NCBI GenBank assembly: GCA_003116975.1
Contig: BGKB01000005.1
Span: 620,388 to 684,387, forward strand
Reading direction: 5' to 3'
Source: Aurantiochytrium sp. KH105
Lineage: Eukaryota > Sar > Bigyra > Thraustochytrida > Thraustochytriidae
Length of the DNA: 64,000 nt
A program made the translations under genes and the position numbers. Below, in pieces: positions 49,892-60,300 of this stretch (position 1 is the stretch's first letter; every line of letters starts with the position of its first letter). The notes under the pieces were generated by a model that saw only the letters and a list, made by a program, of their open reading frames with translations, did not search any database and was not told where the DNA came from.

Positions 49892-51727
49892 TCACGAGGA
49901 TGCAGTGGTTTTCCACACAGCCTCTACAAAGGCAGGTCCCTCGAGCGCCTGCACACGTGCCTTGAGGATATCAGCGTCATCGCTGTCGAGAACGTCGCAG
50001 CGACGCTGGATGACAATCGGTCCGCCATCCAGCTCGGTCGTGACGAGATGAACTGTGCATCCCGTTTGCTTTTTCCCGGCGTCGATGACTTCCTGGTGAA
50101 CGTTGAGGTCCATTCCACCTGCAAATTCAGGCAAGAGAGATGGGTGCACGTTGAGACACTTGTCTTGCCAGCGCGCCACAAACTCGTCCGAGAGGATGCG
50201 CATATAACCAATGAGAAGGACCAAGTCAACCTTGTGCTCCTCGAGCGTTCCCGTGACGAGAGCGTCAAACTCTGTCCGAGACTTTAGTCCCTTCATGCCA
50301 TGGCGCACTGCAGGAATGCCATGGTTCCGTGCCCTTTGTAAAATGTATGCATCAGTTTTGTTTGAAACCACAACAGAAATCTCCGCGTTGATCCAGCCCT
50401 GGGCGATGGCATCAATGAGGTATTGCATGTCGGTGCCCCGGGTCGAGCCGAGCACGCCGAGGCGAACGGGCGCCGCGCCGTCGTCTGAGGCTGGGGTTTT
50501 CCAGAGAGCAGAGCCCGCGCTGAGCAGAGACTGCCTTGCCGCCGCGTCCAGTACCGTGAACGGGTCTGCATCGAGCGAGGCGCAAAGACTCTCGACGTCA
50601 GCCTCAACAATGCAGCCGGGGACCTGGACAAGACGCGGGCCACCAGCAGTAAGAGCGAGCTCGAGGGCGAGAAACCCGGTGAGCGGCGTCCCGGCCTTTT
50701 GCGCAGCTTCGACTAGCGGACCAAAAACGTTGATTGCCAGAAAGGAGGCCAGCGTGGCATTGTGCAGGCCCTTTGGCGAGACAGAGACGGTGCAACCGTC
50801 GGAAATTGCGATTGCCCGAACAATACCGCCCAGTACAGCCTCCATGCTCTCAGCCTCGGAAATGCAGGGCACGTCCGCCTTGGAAGCAGCAAAATCGAGC
50901 CATCGTGTCTCTGTGCTGACTTGGGCATTACTTTGCTGATGCGAGGAATGCTGCCCAAAGCACGGGATTCCAGCACGCTCAAGGGCCTCGGAACAGGCAG
51001 CGTGAGCGAGCGTGCAAGCGAGGGTACAGTTTTCACTCTGCGCGATGTCGAGCACTTGGGCGGTGGAGAGCTCGGAGTCTTGGATGCGATGCGTCTTAAG
51101 CTTGCTCGCGTGTTTTTTCAAATCTCCCGACGAAGATGCCGAGCCTTCAAAACCTCCTTGGGAGATGACGAGGTGCACGGCGGAAACGCGGGGCGACTCG
51201 CAAAGCTTTTCTGCAAGCGCCGGGCTGTCGAGAACCAGAACAGAGTGGCCTTGGCTACTCAGCCAGTCTGGATGCTGGACAACAGCGGCTTCGTCAACAG
51301 CACGCAGCTTGCGAATGGCATGGCGCGCGAGAAATTTACGCTGCGCCCCGTCCAGGGCAGAAACGCCTCGAATCAGCAAAGGATAGTGGTCCGGGTTACA
51401 GAGAGGAACCACGTTATCAGCGTCGAAAGCGGCGGAGCGCAAGAGCTCTGCAAGAGCCTGCTGTTCAGGCGTCCGTGCTGCTTTCGGCGATGTGGCAAGG
51501 TCGACAAGCACGCAGACGACCTTGTCTCCAGCGCCGAGACCGAGGTTGGAGCTGGAGAACACGTGCCTGTGCGGCACCTTGGCGCTAGAGAGGGCCTCGT
51601 GCGCCTGGATGGTCACGGTCACGAGCTTGAGCGCCTGCTCTTCGCCCCAGGGTCGCGCCAGTCGCGCGCACAGGTCTGTCAGCGCCTCGTGCGGCTGGGC
51701 GCTCCCGACGACCGCGACCTTGGACAT
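49892..51727 (-). CDS. GART: Composite purine-synthesis protein ending in GAR transformylase (PurN)
   Basis: The protein is 611 residues from the ATG at 51727. The last ~190 residues are PurN-like: 'LGVLGSTRGTDMQYLIDAI', 'LIGYMRILSDEFV', the catalytic Asn and His in 'LNVHPSLLPEFAGGMD', and the catalytic Asp in 'TTELDGGPI'. This enzyme formylates GAR with 10-formyl-THF. The middle (about 165-400) recalls PurD (GAR synthetase): 'SPRVSAVHLVISQGG', 'ALERAGIPCFGQH', 'FLALELALTAGGPRLVQV'. It lacks the metal-binding Glu/Asn motif of the ATP-grasp. The N-terminus (1-150) recalls the IMP cyclohydrolase half of PurH ('LCNPDHYPLLI', 'RKFLARHAIRKLRAVDEAAV'). I infer PurN is active and the first two modules are degenerate and perhaps structural. 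The family match of the first two is by eye. Confidence 0.75.
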   Translation of the reverse strand: MSKVAVVGSAQPHEALTDLCARLARPWGEEQALKLVTVTIQAHEALSSAKVPHRHVFSSSNLGLGAGDKVVCVLVDLATSPKAARTPEQQALAELLRSAAFDADNVVPLCNPDHYPLLIRGVSALDGAQRKFLARHAIRKLRAVDEAAVVQHPDWLSSQGHSVLVLDSPALAEKLCESPRVSAVHLVISQGGFEGSASSSGDLKKHASKLKTHRIQDSELSTAQVLDIAQSENCTLACTLAHAACSEALERAGIPCFGQHSSHQQSNAQVSTETRWLDFAASKADVPCISEAESMEAVLGGIVRAIAISDGCTVSVSPKGLHNATLASFLAINVFGPLVEAAQKAGTPLTGFLALELALTAGGPRLVQVPGCIVEADVESLCASLDADPFTVLDAAARQSLLSAGSALWKTPASDDGAAPVRLGVLGSTRGTDMQYLIDAIAQGWINAEISVVVSNKTDAYILQRARNHGIPAVRHGMKGLKSRTEFDALVTGTLEEHKVDLVLLIGYMRILSDEFVARWQDKCLNVHPSLLPEFAGGMDLNVHQEVIDAGKKQTGCTVHLVTTELDGGPIVIQRRCDVLDSDDADILKARVQALEGPAFVEAVWKTTASS

Positions 51728-52627
51728 CTTTCCCTTGTTCTTGCTTTCTTGCTTTCCTTCCCTCTCGCCGCAAGAGACCACCGCGTCAGACCCGCGCTGC
51801 AACCGGGCCTCGTCTATCTACGCCACGTCTGCCTCTGTGCGTCGCCGCGCGTCGTGCCGGGCCGAGTCTGCGTCGCGAGAGCGAGCGGATCGCGGCGCGG
51901 CCTCGCGCTTTTCCGCGCTGTGCAAAGCAACCAGCTGCAGCAGGCGGGGCGGTTGGTCGAGGGCGAGGTGAGACTAGTCGCGACTAGTTTCGCAGACTGC
52001 GCGACGCGCGCGCGTTCTTTTCTTTTCTTTTCTTTTCTTTTCTTTTCTTTTCTTTTCCCAGGCGCCACTGGCGGCGCGGGTCTGACCGGGACTGGACGCG
52101 CTACGAGCGGAAGGGGGGCGGCGCGGAGACTTGTAGATGGGCCGCTCCGCACCGCGTGCAGTGCGCGCGTGCACGCGCCGGCGACGAGCACTGCGCCGGG
52201 CGACTCCCCGACCGCGGAATGGAATGGCAGGCGCAAGCAAGCACGCAAGGCAAGCAGCAGCAGCAAGCAAGCAGGGCAGGCGGCGAGCAAACACGCATCG
52301 GAGCTGCAGCTGCTCGTGGGAGACGAGCGACGCCACCCAGCTGGAGCGGCGAGCGCTGCGCGAGGCGTGGAGAGAGGGAGGGAGAGGGGCAAGGCAGGAA
52401 AAGAGGGCACACGGTCTATCCAGCACGTCCTGTGCTCATTGCGTCACAACCCACAACTTAGAGGTCCTTTGGTCGAGTGCACTCGCTCGCTCGCTCTTTC
52501 GCTTTAAGCACGTGAGAGAGGTCAGCCTTGCAAGAAGGGCAACTCAGAACAAAGCAGCAGCAGCAGCAGCAGTTGAAAGAAAGAAGGAAACGAGAAAGAC
52601 GCTTAGTTCGAAGGACCGCCAGAGAAA
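51728..52627. other. Intergenic region between divergent GART and GDT1 genes
   Basis: About 900 bases containing the TTTTC array and shorter GCAAG and AGC repeats. No protein gene is seen; the long open frame covering part of it is antisense of GART plus repeats. Confidence 0.45.
52015..52057. repeat. (TTTTC)n microsatellite
   Basis: About eight TTTTC pentamers between the divergent genes. Confidence 0.9.
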
Positions 52628-53623
52628 ATGTCGTCTCACAATCGTGGCTTCGCGGCCTCGACGGGGCGGTCGCTGGCCATGACGATCGCCTCGGAAATCG
52701 GAGACGAGACCTTTATCATGGCTGCCATCCTCGCAATGCGACACCCCCGCTCCATCATCTTGGCCGCTTCGTTGTCGGCGCTGTGGCTCATGACAATGCT
52801 CTCGGCCACCTTTGGCTTTGTGCTTCCGCACTTGCTGTCTCCAGAGCTGACCTCGCGCGTTGCGACGGTCCTGTACTTTGCGTTCTCCGCTCGCCTCTTG
52901 TGGATTGGTCTGCACAGCTCCGATGATGTGCTCGAGGAGATCGAGGAGGTGGAGAAGGGCTTGAACGCCTTGAACGAGACCGAAGAGGCTTCCGAGGACA
53001 ACAACAGCGAAGAGCAGGCCGCGCGCACCTCACTGCAGTCGTCCGCCTCGCGCCGAAGCTCGCGCAGTAGCTCGCGCAGAAGCTCACGTCGCAGCTCGCG
53101 CCGTAGCAGTTCTGTTGCTTCTGTTGCAGAGGCCGTCACTGAAACGAAGAAGCGCACGTCGATGCGTCGCATGGAGGTCACAGCGCCCGAAGATGAAACC
53201 TTTGTGGGCACTCTTCTCGTTCAAGCGAACCAGGTCTGGGAAGACGCGTATGCTCTTCTGGAGCCTAGCTTTGAGGAAGTTTACGCGGCAGCAGAGCCCA
53301 TGCTCAAGGAGGTGCGGCACTCTTTCCGCCCGGCGCTCAAGGAAGCTCGCAAGTGGCTGACGCCGACGTTTGTGGAGACCTTTATTATTGTTTTTCTCGC
53401 CGAGTGGGGTGATCGCAGTCAGATATCCACGATCACGCTCGCCTCGGACGCGTCCCCGCTAGGCGTCACGCTAGGTGGCATGATTGGACACGCCATTTGC
53501 TCGTCCATTGCAGTTTGGGGTGGGCGCCTGCTTGCTTCTCAGATCAGCCAACGCACGGTGGCTCTTTCGGGCTCGTTCGTGTTTTTTGTCTTTGGCATTT
53601 TGAACATTGCAAAACTCGTGTGA
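52628..53623 (+). CDS. GDT1: GDT1/TMEM165-family cation transporter
   Basis: The protein is 331 residues. It has two hydrophobic three-helix halves separated by a long Glu/Ser/Arg loop (about 100-245, with an RSSRRSS-type array). The family's two E-x-G-D motifs are both present. The second is 'EWGDRSQISTI' as in eukaryotic TMEM165. The first is 'EIGDETF', where the usual Lys after Asp is Glu27 (GAG at 52706-52708). The family moves Ca2+ or Mn2+ against protons in the Golgi or other acidic compartments. There is no cleavable signal at the N-terminus; the first motif lies in helix 1. The linker is longer and more charged than in yeast Gdt1. Confidence 0.88.
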   Translation: MSSHNRGFAASTGRSLAMTIASEIGDETFIMAAILAMRHPRSIILAASLSALWLMTMLSATFGFVLPHLLSPELTSRVATVLYFAFSARLLWIGLHSSDDVLEEIEEVEKGLNALNETEEASEDNNSEEQAARTSLQSSASRRSSRSSSRRSSRRSSRRSSSVASVAEAVTETKKRTSMRRMEVTAPEDETFVGTLLVQANQVWEDAYALLEPSFEEVYAAAEPMLKEVRHSFRPALKEARKWLTPTFVETFIIVFLAEWGDRSQISTITLASDASPLGVTLGGMIGHAICSSIAVWGGRLLASQISQRTVALSGSFVFFVFGILNIAKLV

Positions 53624-53923
53624 AGTATGTAAGTGAGAACCATCTAGGCCTAGAGCGAAGTTATAAAGAAAGGGACAATTTTAGAGTGCTCCCCGAACCG
53701 TGATTCAGTCCTCTTGATCCTGTCATCAGAACTTGGGCAATGTGAAACAATATTCGACTTGGGTGAATTTACTCAAATCGGCCGAGCTACCGCGGCTTCC
53801 TTTGTGAACATTTACTCGGATATTTTTCCCGTCCGAGTCTTTAACTTCCTTCATTCACCGCCATCTATTCCCTCCCCTTTCCTCATTCCACAAGAACAAA
53901 AATCAAAAAAACAGCAAGTTCTC
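53624..53923. other. Noncoding region between convergent genes
   Basis: About 300 bases holding the 3' ends of GDT1 and IFT80. No gene is seen. Confidence 0.5.
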
Positions 53924-56389
53924 TTACGATTTCGCTTCCATGACTGTGGCCGGGGCCTCACGGCCATCCTCCTCGTCAGCTTCTTCTTCAAGGTCCGCAG
54001 AGTCGTCAGCGTCTCCAGCCTTTTGCTCGCCCGGATCTCTGTGTGGCTGACGTGCAGAATGCTTTTTCGAGGACCCACGAGCGTCCTCTTCCCTTCCGCG
54101 GGCACGCTCGACCTTGTCAGAATCCTCTTTGTCACCTTCCTCGTCTTGGTCTTCGTCGTCGTCGTCGTCATCATCATCTTGAGGCTTTTCCGAATACTGA
54201 ACCTTGATGGCCTTGAGTTCCTTTGTCTCTTCATCGGTGAGCGCCTCTTGTGACGTCCAGCGCTTTTCGTATAGCTGGACGAGTTTGGTAAGTTGCGGGT
54301 CGCGTGCTGCGAGCTCCTTGGCGCGCTCCCAGCGGAAAAGACGAGCATTCATTTTAATTGCGCGATACAAGAGCGGCGGGTTTGCGTGAAGTAAAATCTG
54401 CTCGGCGGACGCAAGGTCACGGCGATAAAGCGCGAGCTCGGCCATGCGTACCTTTTCTGACTCGACCTCTTTGAGATAAAGGATAAAGTTGAGCTTGGCG
54501 ACATGTTCAGTTGCCGCAAGCGCAATCTCGGCCGTATCCAGATGAGTCATTTTAATGGCCATACCGGCGAGAATGGCCCAGAGAAATTTTTGGTTGACAA
54601 AGCGGCAGAGACGAATCGCGTCTTCCCACTTGCGCTCCTCAGCAACGAGCTTGTGCAAGAGCGATGGATACCGACTTACGCTGCTTGTCACGAGCGAGCC
54701 ATTTTGTGTGCGCACCGTGACAAGAGTCTCGGTAAATGACACAATTTGGGGCTGCTTGGCTGCGAGCACCGGCGTCTCTTCCTCCGTGCTCGTGTCGGCA
54801 AGAAGATCCGGGTCAATCCAGACAATTTGAGGATAGTACCAAACGACCATCTTGTTCCCTCCATCCGTACAGGCCACAAGAGCGTCTGACTCATCGTTGA
54901 CGGCAATACTCTGCACCATAGTCACGGGGAGCTTGAAGGTCTTGCGTCCATTGCAGTGCACAAAGAGGTCGCCGTTGCGGTCAACAAAGGCGAGCATATC
55001 AGTCTCATATTTGCAGAGCGCAATCTGAACGATCTCCAGCTTGTGTTGAATGACACCAATCGCTTGCTGACGCGCCGTGTCAACGAGGCGGACAGACGTG
55101 CGATTGTTCTCGAGAATCGCCAACACTTTGTCGTTGAGAGCCACTGTTGATCTGTCGAGGCCTTGCACGACGATTCCATTGAGCGCCTGAGGCCCGCAGA
55201 CGCGTCGTCCCTCGTACGTGAAGACAGTCCAGGCTGCGAGAAAGGTCTTGGAGCTCTGCAAAAGGAGAGCGGACTGCGTGTGCGGAACGTCCACAATCTG
55301 GGGCGTGCCGAGGTTACTCAGAGCATAAATGTGAACCTGAGGTGTGGCACAATGCACGACAAGAAAACCAAATTCCATGCTGACATCAAGGACGCGATCG
55401 CGAAAGACAATGGACTCTGTGGTGTCCTCGAGGGTATTTTGCACCTCGATTTGCTTTGCGTCCTTGAGAACCACGTGGAAATGCTTCCATTCGAGCGAGC
55501 GGTTGGCCACCTGCGCGACGAGCACAGCCCGGCTTGCGCAGGCGCCACCCAGCATGGTACCGTCTTGACTCCACGCAAGTGATAGTACCGAGCCTGCGTG
55601 GCGCAGGTCCTCACGAGCGTGTGTCCATCCGGTCTTGTCGCAGATCTTGAGCACGTCATACGAGCCGACAGCGAAAGCACTGCCGTTTGGACTCCAGCTG
55701 ATGCTTGTGACGACATGCTCCATGGGCTGGCTCTGGAAAAGCTGCCGGCCAAAGGCATCCCAGACGCGGTATCGCCGGTCCTCACCACCCGAAACGATGA
55801 GGTTGTTGACTGGGTTCCAGTCGACCGCAAGAACAGTGGCGTCATGTGCTTTCCATTGCATGCGCTTGCGCTCACGCTGCTCGATGGTGAGCATCTTGCC
55901 CGCACTAAAGAGGAGCTCGTCTTGTCGACCCCAGCACAGGCCGTAGACGGGAAAACCTGTCGTAGCCACTGTGTTGCGCAGCATGCCCACTCGACTCCAA
56001 ATTTTCACGGTGCCGTCCTCTCCTCCGGTTGCGAGCGCCGACCCATCGAGATTCCACTGGATGGAGATGGCAGCACCTGTATTGTAGCTTTGTACGCGCT
56101 TCTCTTCGCGGCCTGTACTACCATTCAAGATTCGGAATGAGCCATCGCTGCAGCAGACTGCCAAGGTGTCGCTGGTTTGCTTTTCGTTGAGACTGGGGCA
56201 CCAGCTCATTTTGGTCACGAAGCCATCGGTGTCGCCTACAACGGTCTCGGTCGTGAGATCGTCGCCGTGCACGCGCTTGATCGTTTGGTCATCCGCGCTC
56301 GTGAGAAGCTCATCACCCGAGGGCGTCCATGCGCAGCTCGTAACGAGTTCCTTGTGCTGCTCGCGCAGCAATCGGCAAGTCACGTGCAT
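53924..56389 (-). CDS. IFT80: Intraflagellar transport protein IFT80
   Basis: The protein is 821 residues from the ATG at 56389. It contains two WD40 beta-propellers: the first spans about 10-290 with 'WTPSGDELLTSADD', 'LATGGEDGTVKIWSR' and 'DWNPVNNLIVSGGEDRRYRVWD', and the second about 300-560. A helical region follows with 'ERKWEDAIRLCRFVNQKFLWAILAG' and 'TAEIALAATEHVAKLNFILYL', which are diagnostic of IFT80. The last ~100 residues are an acidic/Lys-rich extension beyond the usual end. IFT80 is a core IFT-B subunit needed to build cilia or flagella, consistent with a biflagellate zoospore stage. Its neighbours are not IFT genes. Confidence 0.93.
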   Translation of the reverse strand: MHVTCRLLREQHKELVTSCAWTPSGDELLTSADDQTIKRVHGDDLTTETVVGDTDGFVTKMSWCPSLNEKQTSDTLAVCCSDGSFRILNGSTGREEKRVQSYNTGAAISIQWNLDGSALATGGEDGTVKIWSRVGMLRNTVATTGFPVYGLCWGRQDELLFSAGKMLTIEQRERKRMQWKAHDATVLAVDWNPVNNLIVSGGEDRRYRVWDAFGRQLFQSQPMEHVVTSISWSPNGSAFAVGSYDVLKICDKTGWTHAREDLRHAGSVLSLAWSQDGTMLGGACASRAVLVAQVANRSLEWKHFHVVLKDAKQIEVQNTLEDTTESIVFRDRVLDVSMEFGFLVVHCATPQVHIYALSNLGTPQIVDVPHTQSALLLQSSKTFLAAWTVFTYEGRRVCGPQALNGIVVQGLDRSTVALNDKVLAILENNRTSVRLVDTARQQAIGVIQHKLEIVQIALCKYETDMLAFVDRNGDLFVHCNGRKTFKLPVTMVQSIAVNDESDALVACTDGGNKMVVWYYPQIVWIDPDLLADTSTEEETPVLAAKQPQIVSFTETLVTVRTQNGSLVTSSVSRYPSLLHKLVAEERKWEDAIRLCRFVNQKFLWAILAGMAIKMTHLDTAEIALAATEHVAKLNFILYLKEVESEKVRMAELALYRRDLASAEQILLHANPPLLYRAIKMNARLFRWERAKELAARDPQLTKLVQLYEKRWTSQEALTDEETKELKAIKVQYSEKPQDDDDDDDDEDQDEEGDKEDSDKVERARGREEDARGSSKKHSARQPHRDPGEQKAGDADDSADLEEEADEEDGREAPATVMEAKS

Positions 56390-56919
56390 CTTTGACGACA
56401 CGAGGTGTTCTTTTCAGATTGCACACGATGATGGTACTGTATCAGCGAAGCCAGGCGCACGCACGCAGGCTTGCCAGTTTGCCTTGTCGCCTTCTTTTGA
56501 GCAAGGAAAAGTACTCGTGGCCCTCCCTCTGCTCTCCCAAGTACGCCCGCGCGCACGTACAAACTGCGAGCTGCTGTTTGTTGCGCGCGAGAACCTCGCT
56601 TGAAGCGCCTGCCTTCGAGCAGGCTCAACTCGCGCCTGCGCTCGAGGGTTTGGACAGGCCAAGCTCGCGTTCACGCTTCGCTCTTACTTTTCTGCTATAA
56701 GCTTGGGCCAATAGGCAGGCGGGCAGATAGACAGACAGATAAACAAGACAGCCCACGCTTAAACAAATTACCGTTACGCTCAATTTGGGTTCCGCTCATT
56801 TTGGACTCTTACTGTTAGGCAGAGGGAGACAGTAGCGGCAAACGAAGAGCAGTAAATCAATGTAAAAAAGGAGAGGGCGGGCCTGAGATCTGATTGACCA
56901 GGGAGGTGGGAGGTGAGGA
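56390..56919. other. Intergenic region, nothing recognised
   Basis: About 530 bases between the start of IFT80 and the remnant described next. No gene is seen. Confidence 0.4.
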
Positions 56920-57375
56920 TTAATCGGAAGCATTGAGCTTGCCTTTGTTGGTTTCAACGTTCCTGTCGAGCAATCCCGACCAAGATGCTGTCGTATGCTT
57001 GGCCATGAGCGCCTCTGTGAACTTTGGTGCCCACATCGAATAGTAGTCTTAGACTTGGTCGCAGTCATGACACTCTTGTTCAAGTGCGGCGTCTTGCTCA
57101 AAATGCTTGCGCATGAATTTAAGCAGTGCTGCAAGGTACTCGTCTGGAACCGCGGATGCAATTGCTCGTCCAGAAACAAGGAGCTAACAGTCTGGCGTGA
57201 CACAGCACATGCTTCCATCCCGTAGTACGTTGACGTACGACTGAGCCTCAGTAGCAGCGCGTACGGCCCTGCTCAGGCACGCTTTGCACGTAAAGTGGCC
57301 ACCAGTGGAAGAGACGCGCTCACTGACCGGGTAAATGTCGAAGCAAATGGCACGAGGCCGCTTACACGGGCTCAA
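56920..57375 (-). pseudogene. RING-like C-terminal remnant of the ankyrin-kinase gene
   Basis: One minus-strand frame begins just across the kinase gene's stop, shifted by one base, and reads as real protein to 56920. It starts with a Cys/His module ('RAICFDIYPVSERVSS', 'GGHFTCKACLSRAV', 'GSMCCVTPDC') resembling a RING finger of the RBR kind. An in-frame TAG at 57184-57186 interrupts it; it continues with 'SGRAIASAVPDEYLAALLK', stops at a TAA (57049-57051), and continues again to a TAA at 56920-56922. One indel near CCCGTGTAAG would join it to the kinase. It looks like a domain lost by a frameshift plus two nonsense changes. Confidence 0.6.
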
Positions 57376-60300
57376 CCTTTAAGGCCTCATGACGCAAGGC
57401 CTCGTGACGCAAGGCCTCGAGCGCAGTGGGTCGCTGTGTTGGATCTGCAGACTGCAGGGATGAGATGAGCGACTGCATAGCGTTGGGTGTTTCCGAGCCC
57501 TCATAGAGGTCCCCGAGGACCGTGCCCGCGGAGAAGAGATCCACGGCAGACACTACCTTTTCGACGTTTCCGCAGCGAAGCTCAGGGGCAATATATTTCA
57601 AGGTGGCGTGCACAGGCTGTGCCATGGTCACATTGTACATTCGAACACCATCAAAGTCGCCGAGAACGGGTGAAAGGTCTGGATTGAGAAAAACGTTTTC
57701 TGGCTTGAGGTCACAGTGCACCAAGTTTTGCGAGTGCAAGTCGTGGAGGCCGGACAAAATACCAATGGCAATGCGTTTGCGCGTCGCCAGATCTGCATGC
57801 CGGTTGTCGCGGATCCAGGTGGCAAGATCGCCGCCCGAATAGAACGGCATCAGAGCGCATCCCTGATGCGCGTCTTGCATGAACACGCCTTGGATACGCA
57901 CGATGTAGTCGGATTCGATCTGAGCAAGCGCTGCGACTTGGTGATAGAAACGACTACTCCACTCTTCGTCGGCGAGATGAAAGGTTTTGAGCACAAATTC
58001 TTGTTTGTTGAGATCGCGCACTTTGAGCACGGTCTTGCGGGGCTTGGACGAAAGCTTTAGGAGGGTCTCAAAGTCTTCACGCTTTGCATTCGTCAACCAT
58101 AGACCCAGCTTTGATAGCTTCAATCGTTCTTCGTCGTCGCTCACACCCAGGCGCTTCAGCCACTCTTGATCCCGGAGCAGCTCAGGGTAGTGCACTTCCG
58201 CATGCCTCAGCACCCGTGCGCGCTTCTTGCGCAGCTCGCTGTCCAGATTGTAAACACTTTTAATCTGAGCAAGCTCTTGCTCGAGGCCAGGAATTTTATC
58301 CTGCGCTTCGGCATCTCCGTCATTGGCATCCTCGCGGATTCGCTCGAGGTCGCGCTCGAGATCTTCTCGTTTTCTTTTATTCTGACGAATGTTCTTCATC
58401 GATTTCGTTATCTGCGACGTGTCCGGCGCTGAAAGGCCGGGATCGTGATGGGAACGAGAACTCGACAAGTCTTTTACGGCCTTCTGCAAGCGCGAGACTT
58501 TGTTTTCCACGGTGCAAGTGTAGAACGATATGGTGTTGGCCAACGCACGCCGCACCTCCTCCAACGGGGCGTCTGTCATGGGATCGACGTTCGTTAAGGT
58601 GCCGAGCTCTACTTTCAGTGCTTGCTGTACGTTTTGTAGCTCCATCGCGACATGCCTTGTCTGTTCGGGATGTCTAAACGTCATCAAGAATGTCGCTTGG
58701 ATACCGAGGCGCTTGGCGCTCTCTTCCAAAGCATCGATGGCTGCCTCAGTGCGCTTACGCGCAGCGCTCGTGTCGTGCCGAGCCTCCCAGGCCTTAATAG
58801 CCTCTGCCGCGTCTCGCGTTGCTTCCTGCACTTGGTCAAAGGTGACTGGTCCGACAGCATTGTCAACGACCGCAGATATTTTCGGAATCTCCTTCCACAG
58901 ACTATGGCAAGATTTCACCACGGCCTTGGTTCCTGGATCCGCTTGTATCTCTTTCAGCTGACCTTCGATACCCCCTGACAAGGCATCCCGAATACCCGCG
59001 ACAAGGTCGCGTCGGGTTTTATCTCGTTCAGAAATCTTGTTCGAGTCCGTCTCGACAGCCTTTTGGAGCGTATTCAGCTCTTGCTCCTTTTCGCGAAGAA
59101 TGCTTTGCTGCTCGTCAAAATCTGCAAGAGATGCGACCGGGTCCTTGCGCGAAAGTTGTTCCTTGAAGAAGTCAGTCAGATGCGGATGTAAAACAGCTTT
59201 CCCTTCCTTGGGCTTTGTCCTTGCAAGTGAGATCTTTTGCGCGAGTGCTTCGATATTGATTGTTTGCCCAGAATACGCAAACAATAGGAGCAACTCACGG
59301 CGATCTGGCGCACTTGATATCCCTAGATGCTCAAGACGATCAGAAGTGAGACTGTGGGCGTCTCCCAGCGTTCGAACACCCTCATCGAAGAGCTTGACGA
59401 CCCTCACTCGCAGTGCGTTGCTGTGGAAATGTTCCAGCGGTAACGAACTTATGAAAGAAAGAAAAGCGGACAACTCCATGCGATTCCTGAAAGAAGCATT
59501 CGCAAGAGCATCTTTTATCCAAAGCGATTCGCTCGAAAGACCTGCGCTGCGTTCAAAAAGAAGCTTTGCAAGAGTCAAACTGTCATCTTCCCGGAAGAAT
59601 CTGCATGCGTAGATCATTGGGGCGAAGCCAAGTTTGTCACACGCATCGATCTGTGCCCCGTCCGCCACGAGCTCTTCTGCCCTCGCAAGGTCGCCCTTCA
59701 TGCATGCACGCATAAGAGGCGTCTGGCTCTTTTGGTACAAATCTTGAGCGCGGTCGAGAATGGTTTCGAGCTCTGTGTCTCCATTGCTGAAAGTTTATAC
59801 AAGAACGAACGTCAGAACAAGAAAGGTGGCGCAGACTCCATCGTTTCTGTGTAACTTACTCTTGCGAAAGCAACGACGCCGCCACGTCGCTACGCGACTG
59901 CTGCGTCCTACCCTGCACACCCCGCGCCACCTCCAGCATCGTTGCGAACTCCAGGAACGCGACGGCGTCGGCGAGATTTCTTCTCTTGGCCAGCGCCAGC
60001 GCGTCCATGCCTTCACCATTTTTCAGATTCAGATCGGCGCCCGCCGCGCAGCAGAGCTTGAGGCTGCGCAGGAGACCCGCCGCGCTGTGATGCTTTTTAG
60101 ATGGTGGCTGACATGCCAGCATGAGCGCAGTCCATCCATCGGGTTGCTGCAGGTCGAGGTTGGCGCCGCGCTGGATGAGCAACTGGGCCGTCTCGGGCTG
60201 GTCGTAGCCGCACGCGAACATGAGCGCGGTCCATCCCTTGACGTCCTGCAGGTTGAGCTTTACGCCTCGCTCAATGAGCACCTTGGCCGTGCCGGGCTGG

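Noticed and set aside
50762..52507. A 581-codon plus-strand frame opposite GART
   Set aside because: It is the shadow of a GC-rich coding strand; no family features, whereas the minus strand shows PurN catalytic residues.
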